NCBI GenBank assembly: GCA_028693775.1
Contig: JAQUUS010000095.1
Location: 1-6,511 of the forward strand
Length of the DNA stretch: 6,511 nt
From: Alphaproteobacteria bacterium
GTDB lineage: Bacteria > Pseudomonadota > Alphaproteobacteria > UBA9219
Direction: 5' to 3'
Part shown: piece by piece, positions 1-6,385 of the stretch
Numbering within the stretch: the first letter of the stretch is position 1
Layout of the letters: each line of letters begins with the position of its first letter
Program-made: the position numbers and the translations under genes
The notes under the pieces: generated by a model
Databases searched by the model: none
Seen by the model: the letters and a program-made list of their open reading frames with translations, nothing else
Told to the model about the DNA's origin: nothing

Positions 1-1067
1 TCGATCCGCATATCGGCTTGCTTCATCGCGGGACCGAGAAGCTGATTGAGCACAAGACTTATCTTCAGGCTGTTCCTTATTTCGACAGGCTCGATTATGT
101 CACGCCGTTGGGGCAGGAACATGTGTTCGTTCTGGCTGTCGAGCGGCTTTTGGGGATTTCGCCGCCGTTGCGCGGGCAATATATCCGCGTTCTGTTTGCC
201 GAGATTACGCGCGTTCTGAACCATATTTTCAGCATCACGATGTTCTCCAACGATCTGGGGGCTGTGACGCCTTCGCTTTGGGGGTTCGAGCAGCGCGAGA
301 TTCTTATGGAGTTTTATGAGCGCGCGAGCGGGGCGCGGTTCCATGGCAACTATTTCAGGCCGGGGGGCGTGCATCAGGATTTGCCCGACGGGCTGGCTGA
401 CGATATTTTGGCCTGGGCGCTCGCGTTTCCGAAGTTTATCGACGATCTGGAGACGCTGCTGACCGAAAATCGCATTTTCAGGCAGAGGACCGTCGATATT
501 GGCGTTGTGAGCAAGCAGCAGGCGCTCGATTGGGGATTCTCCGGGCCTATGCTTCGCGCGTCGGGCGTGCCTTGGGATTTGCGCAAGGCTCAGCCTTACG
601 ACGTTTACGACAGGATGAATTTCGACGTTGCGGTCGGCAAGACCGGCGATTGCTATGCGCGGTATTTCGTTCGCCTTTATGAGATGCGCGAGTCTTTGCG
701 CATTATCAAACAGTGCTTGCGCGAGATGCCGGAGGGGCCTGTGTTGACGGAAGATCGCAAGATCGCTCCGCCCCGGCGCGGCGAGATGAAGACCTCCATG
801 GAGGCCATGATCCATCACTTCAAGCTGTTCTCGGAGGGATTCCACGTTCCGCCGGGCGAGACTTATACCGCCGTTGAATCTCCGAAGGGCGAACTGGGCG
901 TTTATCTTGTTTCGGACGGCACCAACAAGCCTTATCGCTGCCATATCCGGTCGACGGGCTTTGCGCATTTGCAGGCTATCGGCGAAATCTGCAAGGGGCA
1001 CATGCTGGCCGATACGGTTGCCATTGTGGGGAGCATGGATCTTGTTTTCGGGGAGGTCGATCGATGA
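1..1067 (+). CDS. nuoD: NADH-quinone oxidoreductase subunit D (NuoD), 5'-truncated by the window edge
   Basis: NuoD (49-kDa/NDUFS2 homologue) is the peripheral-arm subunit that, with NuoB and NuoH, forms the quinone reduction site. The reading frame is open from base 3 (DPHIGLLHRGTEKL), so the gene enters from the left; a TTG at 18 is internal leucine, not a start. About 354 residues are visible. Family members are roughly 390-430 residues, so about 40-50 N-terminal residues are missing, including the His-containing loop (HPAAHGVLR in homologues). Visible landmarks are the DRLDY tyrosine at 96-98, which by alignment from memory corresponds to the quinone-headgroup tyrosine (bovine Tyr108), the RPGGVHQDLP segment near 357-388, FSGPMLR near 537-557, EMKTSME near 784-804, and the conserved C-terminus FGEVDR. 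The TGA stop overlaps the nuoE ATG by 4 bases (ATGA). It is not fused to NuoC at the visible end, and no damage is seen. Confidence 0.97.
   Translation, partial: DPHIGLLHRGTEKLIEHKTYLQAVPYFDRLDYVTPLGQEHVFVLAVERLLGISPPLRGQYIRVLFAEITRVLNHIFSITMFSNDLGAVTPSLWGFEQREILMEFYERASGARFHGNYFRPGGVHQDLPDGLADDILAWALAFPKFIDDLETLLTENRIFRQRTVDIGVVSKQQALDWGFSGPMLRASGVPWDLRKAQPYDVYDRMNFDVAVGKTGDCYARYFVRLYEMRESLRIIKQCLREMPEGPVLTEDRKIAPPRRGEMKTSMEAMIHHFKLFSEGFHVPPGETYTAVESPKGELGVYLVSDGTNKPYRCHIRSTGFAHLQAIGEICKGHMLADTVAIVGSMDLVFGEVDR
1051..1056 (+). promoter_or_regulatory. Ribosome binding site of nuoE
   Basis: GGGAGG lies 7 bases before the ATG at 1064 and inside the last codons of nuoD. It supports the ATGA-overlap start for nuoE. 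Confidence 0.7.
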
Positions 1068-1657
1068 ACAGGAAAACCGACGCCTTCGCCTTTGATGCTG
1101 AGACCATGGCTCGAGCCCAGAAAATTGTCGCGCGCTATCCCGAGGGACGGCAGGCGAGCGCCGTTATTCCTCTGCTGGATCTCGCTCAGCGGCAGAACGG
1201 AAACTGGCTTTCGCAGGAGGCCATGGATTATGTGGCCGGGCTTTTGGGTATGCCGCAGGTTCGCGTTTATGAGGTCGCCAGTTTTTATACCATGTTCAAT
1301 CTCAAACCGGTGGGGACGTATCTCGTTCAGGTTTGCACCACCACGCCTTGCTGGCTGCGCGGGTCGGACGGGATTGTTGCCGCTTGCAAGGACAAGCTGG
1401 GCGTCGGGATCGGCGAGACGACGCCGAACGGGAAGTTCACGCTCGTTGAGGTCGAGTGCATGGGGGCTTGCGTTAACGCTCCTGCCGTTCAGATCAACGA
1501 CGACGTTTATGAGGATTTGACTCCGGAAACCATGGGCCGGATTTTGGACGAACTCAAGGCGGGCAAGTCGCCGAAACCCGGATCGCAGGCGGGGAGGAGG
1601 GGCTCGAGCCCTCAGGACGCGCAGGGCGGACCGAAGGAGGAGGGCGGCGATGCTTGA
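1064..1657 (+). CDS. nuoE: NADH-quinone oxidoreductase subunit E (NuoE), [2Fe-2S] N1a subunit
   Basis: NuoE (24-kDa/NDUFV2 homologue) pairs with NuoF in the NADH dehydrogenase module at the tip of the peripheral arm and has a thioredoxin-like domain holding cluster N1a. The 197-residue product has an N-terminal helical region (about 1-80, with YPEGRQASAVIPLLDLAQ and FYTMFNL) followed by the ferredoxin domain. The four cluster ligands are visible as Cys91-x4-Cys96 (CTTTPC) and Cys132-x3-Cys136 (CMGAC). After the LDELKAGKSPKPG segment, as in mitochondrial and alphaproteobacterial homologues, a low-complexity Gly/Ser/Pro/Glu tail runs from about 172 to 197 and departs from the usual EPxGGxTSL ending. 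The start at 1064 is set by the 4-base overlap with nuoD and a good ribosome binding site. The 3' end overlaps nuoF by 8 bases. Confidence 0.97.
   Translation: MNRKTDAFAFDAETMARAQKIVARYPEGRQASAVIPLLDLAQRQNGNWLSQEAMDYVAGLLGMPQVRVYEVASFYTMFNLKPVGTYLVQVCTTTPCWLRGSDGIVAACKDKLGVGIGETTPNGKFTLVEVECMGACVNAPAVQINDDVYEDLTPETMGRILDELKAGKSPKPGSQAGRRGSSPQDAQGGPKEEGGDA
1634..1640 (+). promoter_or_regulatory. Ribosome binding site of nuoF
   Basis: AAGGAGG is a near-perfect anti-16S match, 9 bases before the ATG at 1650, located within the nuoE tail codons. It is the strongest such site in the window and fixes the nuoF start. Confidence 0.8.
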
Positions 1658-2930
1658 GGACAAGGACCGCATTTTCACCAACCTTTACGGCTTCGAGAGC
1701 TGGAGCTTGAACGCGGCCCGTCGGCGCGGCGTTTATGACGGGACTGCCGATATTCTTCCCAAGGGGCGCGACTGGATTATCGAGGAAATCAAGAAATCCA
1801 ATTTGCGCGGGCGCGGCGGCGCGGGATTCCCGACGGGCATGAAGTGGTCGTTTATGCCCAAGGATAATTCGTTGCCTCACTATCTTTTGATCAATGCGGA
1901 CGAGTCCGAGCCCGGAACCTGCAAGGATCGCGATATTTTAAGGCACGATCCTTATCGGCTGCTTGAGGGCGCGCTGATTGCCTCTTATGCCGTGGGGGCG
2001 CATGCCGTATATATTTATGTGCGGGGCGAGTATTTCAACGAGGCGGCCATTTTGCAGCAGGCCGTGGATGAGGCTTACTCTTACGGGCTTCTGGGGCGCA
2101 ATGCCATGGGCGCGGGGTGGGACTGCGACGTTTTCATCCATCGCGGCGCGGGCGCTTATGTTTGCGGCGAAGAGACCGCTTTGATGGAAAGCCTCGAGGG
2201 GAAGAAGGGACAGCCGCGCAACAAGCCGCCGTTTCCGGCGAACGCGGGGCTTTATTCTTGCCCGACGACGGTCAATAACGTCGAGACCATCGCTTCGGTG
2301 CCGGAGATTTTGCGGCGCGGGGCCGGGTGGTTTAACGGATTCGGGCGGCCAAAGAATAACGGGACCAAGATTTTTTGCATTTCGGGGCACGTCAATAAGC
2401 CTTGCAATGTCGAAGAGACGATGGGGATTCCGCTGCGCGAGCTGATCGAGACGCATGCGGGCGGCGTTCGCGGGGGATGGGATAATCTTTTGGCCGTTAT
2501 TCCGGGCGGATCGTCGACGCCGCTGGTGCCTGCGCATTTGTGCGATTCCGTGATTATGGATTTCGACGGGCTGCGCGAGGTTCAGTCGTCCTTTGGGACG
2601 GGCGCGGTCATTGTGATGGACAAGTCTACGGACATTATTTACGCCATCGCGCGCATCAGCGCTTTTTACAAGCATGAAAGCTGCGGGCAGTGCACGCCGT
2701 GCCGCGAGGGTATTGCGTGGCTTGCGCGGACCATGGCCCGGATGGTGCGGGGCGATGCCTCCGTGGATGAGATCGACACCATGATCGAGGTTACGAAGCA
2801 GATCGAGGGCAAGACCATTTGCGCGTTTGCCGACGGCGCGGTCTGGCCTATTCAGGGACTTGTGCGGCATTTCAGGCCGCTGCTCGTGGAGCGCATCGAG
2901 GCGTATCGGAAGACTGCGAGGAAGGCATGA
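1650..2930 (+). CDS. nuoF: NADH-quinone oxidoreductase subunit F (NuoF), NADH- and FMN-binding subunit with [4Fe-4S] N3
   Basis: NuoF (51-kDa/NDUFV1 homologue) oxidises NADH, passes electrons to FMN, and then to cluster N3. It acts at the cytoplasmic tip of the peripheral arm with NuoE and NuoG. The 426-residue length is normal for the family. Nucleotide-binding motifs are visible: the glycine-rich GRGGAGFPTGMKW (54-66), NADESEPGTCKDR (82-94), and GAGAYVCGEETAL (167-179) with acidic Glu174/Glu175, followed by SLEGKKGQPR. The N3 cluster ligands are Cys345-x2-Cys348-x2-Cys351 (ESCGQCTPCREG) and Cys391 (TICAFADGAVWP). The SLBB-like segment lies between about 245 and 325. The N-terminus MLEDKDRIFTNLYG matches the family start. 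It overlaps nuoE by 8 bases and the next gene by 4 bases (ATGA). No missing ligand or frameshift is seen. Confidence 0.98.
   Translation: MLEDKDRIFTNLYGFESWSLNAARRRGVYDGTADILPKGRDWIIEEIKKSNLRGRGGAGFPTGMKWSFMPKDNSLPHYLLINADESEPGTCKDRDILRHDPYRLLEGALIASYAVGAHAVYIYVRGEYFNEAAILQQAVDEAYSYGLLGRNAMGAGWDCDVFIHRGAGAYVCGEETALMESLEGKKGQPRNKPPFPANAGLYSCPTTVNNVETIASVPEILRRGAGWFNGFGRPKNNGTKIFCISGHVNKPCNVEETMGIPLRELIETHAGGVRGGWDNLLAVIPGGSSTPLVPAHLCDSVIMDFDGLREVQSSFGTGAVIVMDKSTDIIYAIARISAFYKHESCGQCTPCREGIAWLARTMARMVRGDASVDEIDTMIEVTKQIEGKTICAFADGAVWPIQGLVRHFRPLLVERIEAYRKTARKA
2918..2925 (+). promoter_or_regulatory. Ribosome binding site of the nuoF-nuoG intervening gene
   Basis: GAGGAAGG lies directly before the ATG at 2927 (GAGG to ATG spacing of 5 bases), inside the last nuoF codons. 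It supports the ATGA-overlap start over the ATG at 2819, which lies deep within nuoF. Confidence 0.65.
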
Positions 2931-3316
2931 CGTTTTTGCATTACATCGACAGCGCGGAAAACGCGCCACGCAAACAGAAAGACATGGCGTCGCTGGTTTG
3001 CGTTGTGGGGGGGCGGGCCGATTATACCAAGGGCGAGATTGCGCTGCTCGAAGGTTTCGCGGACGCTCATATGGCTTGGGACGACGGGTTGTCGAAGGAC
3101 AAGCGCGATGCCGCTTATGTTTTTTTCAGGAAGTGCGAGGACGGGCGCTGGGAGCGCCGCAAGGAAACTTGGGAGAAGGGGCCTTTCTTTTCTCCGACGC
3201 TGGAAGACGCGTTGACGACGATGTACACGATCTATGGATTGCCGATTCCTCCGGATGTGCGCCTCAGGGCGGACGGGGGACTGGGACCGCAGAGCAGGGA
3301 CGAGCTTCATGCCTAA
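2927..3316 (+). CDS. Uncharacterised 129-residue protein encoded between nuoF and nuoG
   Basis: I do not recognise this protein family. The product is 129 residues, predicted soluble and cytoplasmic: there is no signal peptide and no long hydrophobic run. The N-terminal part holds a short hydrophobic strand-like stretch (ASLVCVVGGR, 21-30), then GEIALLEGFADAH (36-48). The middle is strongly charged (KDKRDAAYVFFRKCEDGRWERRKE, about 57-80) with aromatics and three tryptophans at 51, 75 and 82. Only two cysteines occur (25 and 70), with no CxxC motif, so it is unlikely to bind an Fe-S cluster alone. The start at 2927 is supported by a 4-base overlap with nuoF and a ribosome binding site. The stop overlaps nuoG by 8 bases (ATGCCTAA). 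Conserved-looking coupling at both ends argues that it is a real, co-translated gene. By inference it could be an accessory or assembly factor for the NuoEFG module. Paracoccus and Rhodobacter nuo operons also contain unidentified frames, one between the nuoF and nuoG equivalents, but homology is untested. Confidence 0.85.
   Translation: MTFLHYIDSAENAPRKQKDMASLVCVVGGRADYTKGEIALLEGFADAHMAWDDGLSKDKRDAAYVFFRKCEDGRWERRKETWEKGPFFSPTLEDALTTMYTIYGLPIPPDVRLRADGGLGPQSRDELHA
3296..3300 (+). promoter_or_regulatory. Ribosome binding site of nuoG
   Basis: AGGGA lies 8 bases before the ATG at 3309 and inside the upstream gene. It supports this start over an in-frame ATG at 3234 that would add 25 residues unlike the family. 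Confidence 0.6.
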
Positions 3317-5354
3317 ACTGACGATAGACGGTATTGAGGTCGAGGTTGCTCAGGGGACGAGCATCCTTCAGGCGTGCGAGCAGATCGGGATCGAGATTCC
3401 TCGCTTCTGCTTTCATGACAAGCTTAGCGTCGTTGCGAGCTGCCGCATGTGTCTGGTCGAGGTCGAGAAGATGCCGAAGCCTGTGCCGAGCTGCGCACAG
3501 CCTTGCGCAGACGGGATGGTCGTTCATACGAACTCTCCCGCCGTCAAGAAGGCGCGCAAGGGCGTTATGGAGCTTTTGCTTATCAATCATCCGCTCGATT
3601 GTCCGATTTGCGATCAGGGCGGCGAGTGCGATTTGCAGGATCAGGCCGTTGCTTACGGGCGGTCGTGCGGGCGCTATCGGGACGAAAAACGCGCGGTGCC
3701 CGAGAAGGATTTCGGGCCGCTGATCAAGACGGCGATGACTCGGTGCATTCATTGCACACGGTGCGTTCGCTTTTTGAACGAGATTTGCGGGACGCCGGAA
3801 CTCGGCGGCATGAAGCGCGGCGAGAATTTGGAGATCGGCATGTATGCCGAGCATGCGCTCACGTCGGAGCTTTCGGGCAATCTTATCGATATTTGCCCTG
3901 TTGGCGCGCTGACGAACAAGCCAAATGCGTTTGCCGCGCGGTCTTGGGAGTATCAGAAGACCGAGACGGTGGATGTGATGGATGCCGTCGGCTCCAATAT
4001 TCGCGTCGATACGATCGGCAATGTGGCCCGGCGCATTTTGCCGCGCCTCAACGAAGACGTGAACGAGGAGTGGATCAGCGACAAGACGCGTTTTGCCGTT
4101 GACGGCTTGCGCTATGGGCGGCTCGACAAGCCTTGGGTCAAGCGCGACGGGGCGCTTGTTCCTGCGAGCTGGGATGAGGCGTTTTCGGTTATTGCGGATC
4201 GGTTGCGGGACGTTCCTGCCGGCCGCGTCGGGGCTTTGGCGGGGGATTTGGCCGATTGCGAGTCCATGTTCGCGCTCAAGATGCTTCTTACCGGGCTCGG
4301 ATCGCCGAACCTCGATTGCAGGCAGGACGGTGCGTTGTACGATGTGTCCTCGCGCGGGGCTTATATCATGAATTCCGGCATTTCCGGGATCGAGGAGGCC
4401 GATGCCATCCTTTTGATCGGGACTAATCCGCGTCATGAGGCTGCTTTGATCAATGCCCGCATTCGCAAGCGCTGGCTGCGCGGCGGGTGCAGGGTTGGCG
4501 TGATCGGGCCGGAGGTCGATCCTGGATATCCCTACACATATATAAGTGCGTCGCCGGGGGCGATTCCGGCTATTTTGGACGGGCGGGAGGCTTTTGCCTC
4601 GGTTTTGAAGGATGCTCAGCGGCCCATGTTTATTGTGGGGGCGGGGGCTTTGGCCCGGCCCGACGGGGCTGCCATTCACAGGTATGTCAGGGAATTGGCG
4701 GAGAGTTTTAATGCTGTGCGTGAAGACTGGAACGGTTTCAATGTGTTGCAGCATGCCGCCGCTCGCGTCGGCGGGCTGGATCTCGGCTTTTTGCCTCAGG
4801 AGAGCGGCTGGGGGACGCGCGATATTTTGAACGGCAGGCTGGAGTTCCTTTGGCTGCTCGGTGCGGATGAGGTCGATTTGAGCAATATCGGCGGCGCATT
4901 CGTCGTTTATCAGGGGCATCACGGCGACGCCGGGGCCCGGCGCGCGGATGTGATTTTGCCCGGCGCGGCTTATACAGAGAAGATGGGGCTTTATGTCAAT
5001 ACAGAGGGTCGGCCTCAGCTTGCGTTGCAGGCGGCCTTCCCGCCCGGCGAGGCGCGCGAGGACTGGGCTATCGTTCGCGCCGTTTCGGATGCTTGCGGCG
5101 CGACGCTGCCTTTCGATACGCTGATGCAGTTGCGCGAGGCGATGTTTGAGTATGCGCCCGTTCTGGAATGCGCGGGGCAGGTTCAGAAAACCCTCTGGGA
5201 GTCTTTCGGCGGCGACGGTCGGTTGTCTCACGATCCGTTCGGGCTGGCGGTTCCGAACTTCTATATGACGAACCCCATTTGCCGCGCGTCGCCGACCATG
5301 GCGAAATGCTCCGAGGAGATTTTGCCTCTTCTTCGACGGGAGGGCACGGAGTAA
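3309..5354 (+). CDS. nuoG: NADH-quinone oxidoreductase subunit G (NuoG), Fe-S clusters N1b, N5 and N4
   Basis: NuoG (75-kDa/NDUFS1 homologue) is the large peripheral-arm subunit that relays electrons from NuoF/NuoE towards NuoI. From the ATG at 3309 it has 681 residues, close to alphaproteobacterial and mitochondrial homologues, and begins MPKLTIDGIEVEV as a 2Fe-2S ferredoxin-like domain should. Ligands are visible for N1b (Cys34, Cys45, Cys48, Cys62), N5 (His94-x3-Cys98-x2-Cys101-x5-Cys107 in HPLDCPICDQGGEC) and N4 (Cys146-x2-Cys149-x2-Cys152 with Cys196 in CPVGAL). No cysteine occurs from 197 to 316, so the N7 cluster found in E. coli and Thermus NuoG is absent, as in mitochondria. Residues from about 220 onwards form the molybdopterin-oxidoreductase-like domain, which in this family has lost its cofactor. 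The start overlaps the upstream gene by 8 bases, and nuoH follows after 3 bases. The upstream ATG at 3234 is rejected as start because its extra residues do not fit the family. Confidence 0.97.
   Translation: MPKLTIDGIEVEVAQGTSILQACEQIGIEIPRFCFHDKLSVVASCRMCLVEVEKMPKPVPSCAQPCADGMVVHTNSPAVKKARKGVMELLLINHPLDCPICDQGGECDLQDQAVAYGRSCGRYRDEKRAVPEKDFGPLIKTAMTRCIHCTRCVRFLNEICGTPELGGMKRGENLEIGMYAEHALTSELSGNLIDICPVGALTNKPNAFAARSWEYQKTETVDVMDAVGSNIRVDTIGNVARRILPRLNEDVNEEWISDKTRFAVDGLRYGRLDKPWVKRDGALVPASWDEAFSVIADRLRDVPAGRVGALAGDLADCESMFALKMLLTGLGSPNLDCRQDGALYDVSSRGAYIMNSGISGIEEADAILLIGTNPRHEAALINARIRKRWLRGGCRVGVIGPEVDPGYPYTYISASPGAIPAILDGREAFASVLKDAQRPMFIVGAGALARPDGAAIHRYVRELAESFNAVREDWNGFNVLQHAAARVGGLDLGFLPQESGWGTRDILNGRLEFLWLLGADEVDLSNIGGAFVVYQGHHGDAGARRADVILPGAAYTEKMGLYVNTEGRPQLALQAAFPPGEAREDWAIVRAVSDACGATLPFDTLMQLREAMFEYAPVLECAGQVQKTLWESFGGDGRLSHDPFGLAVPNFYMTNPICRASPTMAKCSEEILPLLRREGTE
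5348..5351 (+). promoter_or_regulatory. Ribosome binding site of nuoH
   Basis: GGAG lies 6 bases before the ATG at 5358 and abuts the nuoG TAA stop. A second purine tract (GGGAGGG, 5339-5345) lies just upstream. Confidence 0.55.
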
Positions 5355-5357
5355 GCC

Positions 5358-6377
5358 ATGAAAGAACTTTTCTTCGACACGATTTGGCCCTTTGCATGGC
5401 CGTTGATCTGGATCCTTATCAAGATCATGTGCATCGTTTTGCCTCTTCTTGGCGGCGTGGCTTATCTGACTTATGCGGAACGCCGCGTTCTGGCCGCCAT
5501 GCAGTTGCGGCGCGGGCCCAATGTGACCGGGCCTTTGGGGTTGCTTCAGCCTATTGCGGACGGCGTCAAGCTTTTGGGCAAGGAAACCGTTTTGCCGACG
5601 GCTTCGAACAAGGTCGTCTTTTTGCTGGCTCCGATTATGACGTTTTTCCTCGCGCTCGTTGCGTGGGCCGTCATTCCCGTTCATCCGGGGTTTGTGCTGG
5701 CCGATTTGAATGTGGGCATTCTTTATCTTGTCGCTGTTTCGTCGCTCAGCGTTTACGGCATCGTTTTCGCCGGGTGGGCGTCGAATTCGAAGTATTCCTT
5801 TCTCGGCGGGATGCGCTCGGCCGCTCAGATGGTTTCGTATGAGGTTTCTACGGGGCTCGTTCTGGTGACCGTATTGTTGCGCGTCGGTTCTTTGAATCTT
5901 ACGAAGATCGTCGAAGCCCAGCGCGACGGGTGGTTCGCGTTCGGGCTTTTGACGCCCATGTTCGTCGTTTATCTCATTTCGATGCTCGCGGAGACAAACA
6001 GGCATCCGTTCGATTTGCCCGAGGGCGAGTCGGAGCTTGTGGCCGGGTTCCATACAGAATATTCGTCCATGGCTTTTGCGATGTTTTTCCTCGGCGAATA
6101 TGCCAACATGATTTTGCTCAGCGCCATGGCTACCATTCTCTTCTGGGGCGGCTGGCTTTCGCCTTTGGAGGCGCTCGATTTCATTCCCGGCTTTATCTGG
6201 TTTTTCGGGAAGGTCGCGGCCAGTCTCTTTCTTTTCCTTTGGGTGCGTGCAACGCTGCCGCGCTATCGCTACGATCAGCTGATGCGTATCGGCTGGAAGG
6301 TTTTGTTACCGATTTCCTTGCTGTGGGTTGTTGTCACGTCGGGGTATCTCGTCGCGTTCGACAAACTGCCGCATTAG
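5358..6377 (+). CDS. nuoH: NADH-quinone oxidoreductase subunit H (NuoH), membrane subunit at the quinone chamber
   Basis: NuoH (ND1 homologue) anchors the peripheral arm to the membrane, forms much of the quinone entry channel and connects quinone reduction to proton pumping. The product has 339 residues, a normal length. About eight hydrophobic segments can be read, near 11-35, 84-107, 117-139, 155-175, 195-212, 240-263, 274-297 and 312-333. Family signatures are present: YAERRVLAAMQLRRGPN (39-55) followed by GPLGLLQPIADGVKLLGKE (58-76), AQMVSYEVS (156-164), and the acidic cytoplasmic loop AETNRHPFDLPEGESELVAG (211-230) leading to EYSSMAFAMFFLGEYANMI (234-252). These charged loops face NuoB and NuoD in known structures. 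It starts 3 bases after the nuoG stop and ends 8 bases before nuoI. No anomaly is seen. Confidence 0.98.
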   Translation: MKELFFDTIWPFAWPLIWILIKIMCIVLPLLGGVAYLTYAERRVLAAMQLRRGPNVTGPLGLLQPIADGVKLLGKETVLPTASNKVVFLLAPIMTFFLALVAWAVIPVHPGFVLADLNVGILYLVAVSSLSVYGIVFAGWASNSKYSFLGGMRSAAQMVSYEVSTGLVLVTVLLRVGSLNLTKIVEAQRDGWFAFGLLTPMFVVYLISMLAETNRHPFDLPEGESELVAGFHTEYSSMAFAMFFLGEYANMILLSAMATILFWGGWLSPLEALDFIPGFIWFFGKVAASLFLFLWVRATLPRYRYDQLMRIGWKVLLPISLLWVVVTSGYLVAFDKLPH

Positions 6378-6380
6378 GGG
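6376..6380 (+). promoter_or_regulatory. Ribosome binding site of nuoI
   Basis: AGGGG begins within the nuoH TAG stop and lies 5 bases before the ATG at 6386. An ATG at 6382, in another frame, is too close to this site and opens a frame that ends after 38 codons, so 6386 is the start. Confidence 0.6.
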
Positions 6381-6385
6381 GATGC

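Noticed and set aside
18..20. TTG as the nuoD start
   Set aside because: The frame is open to the left edge and the preceding codons (DPHIG) are conserved NuoD sequence, so this is an internal leucine.
932..1681. A 249-codon minus-strand open frame across nuoD, nuoE and the start of nuoF
   Set aside because: It lies antisense to clearly real, overlapping complex I genes and has no recognisable motifs.
2819..2926. A longer version of the nuoF-nuoG intervening gene starting at 2819
   Set aside because: It would overlap 112 bases of conserved nuoF coding sequence, including the Cys391 region. The ATG at 2927 has a ribosome binding site and the usual ATGA overlap.
1938..2969. A 343-codon minus-strand open frame antisense to nuoF
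   Set aside because: It is also in register with nuoF and ends at its single TTA codon. The composition is typical of a shadow frame and there is no family resemblance.
3234..3308. An N-terminal extension of NuoG from an ATG at 3234
   Set aside because: The 25 added residues are unlike any NuoG N-terminus and would overlap most of the end of the upstream gene. The start at 3309 begins exactly at the ferredoxin domain.
4532..4546. An A+T-rich TATATA patch inside nuoG resembling a -10 promoter box
   Set aside because: There is no convincing -35 partner, and the bases encode a normal YTYIS stretch in the middle of nuoG. An internal promoter is not supported by sequence alone.
3264..6053. A 929-codon open frame on the minus strand, antisense to nuoG and nuoH
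   Set aside because: It is in exact codon register with the real genes and is explained by their lack of TTA, CTA and TCA codons. The product would be a low-quality Arg/His/Pro/Gln-rich sequence with no recognisable domain, and it spans a gene boundary.
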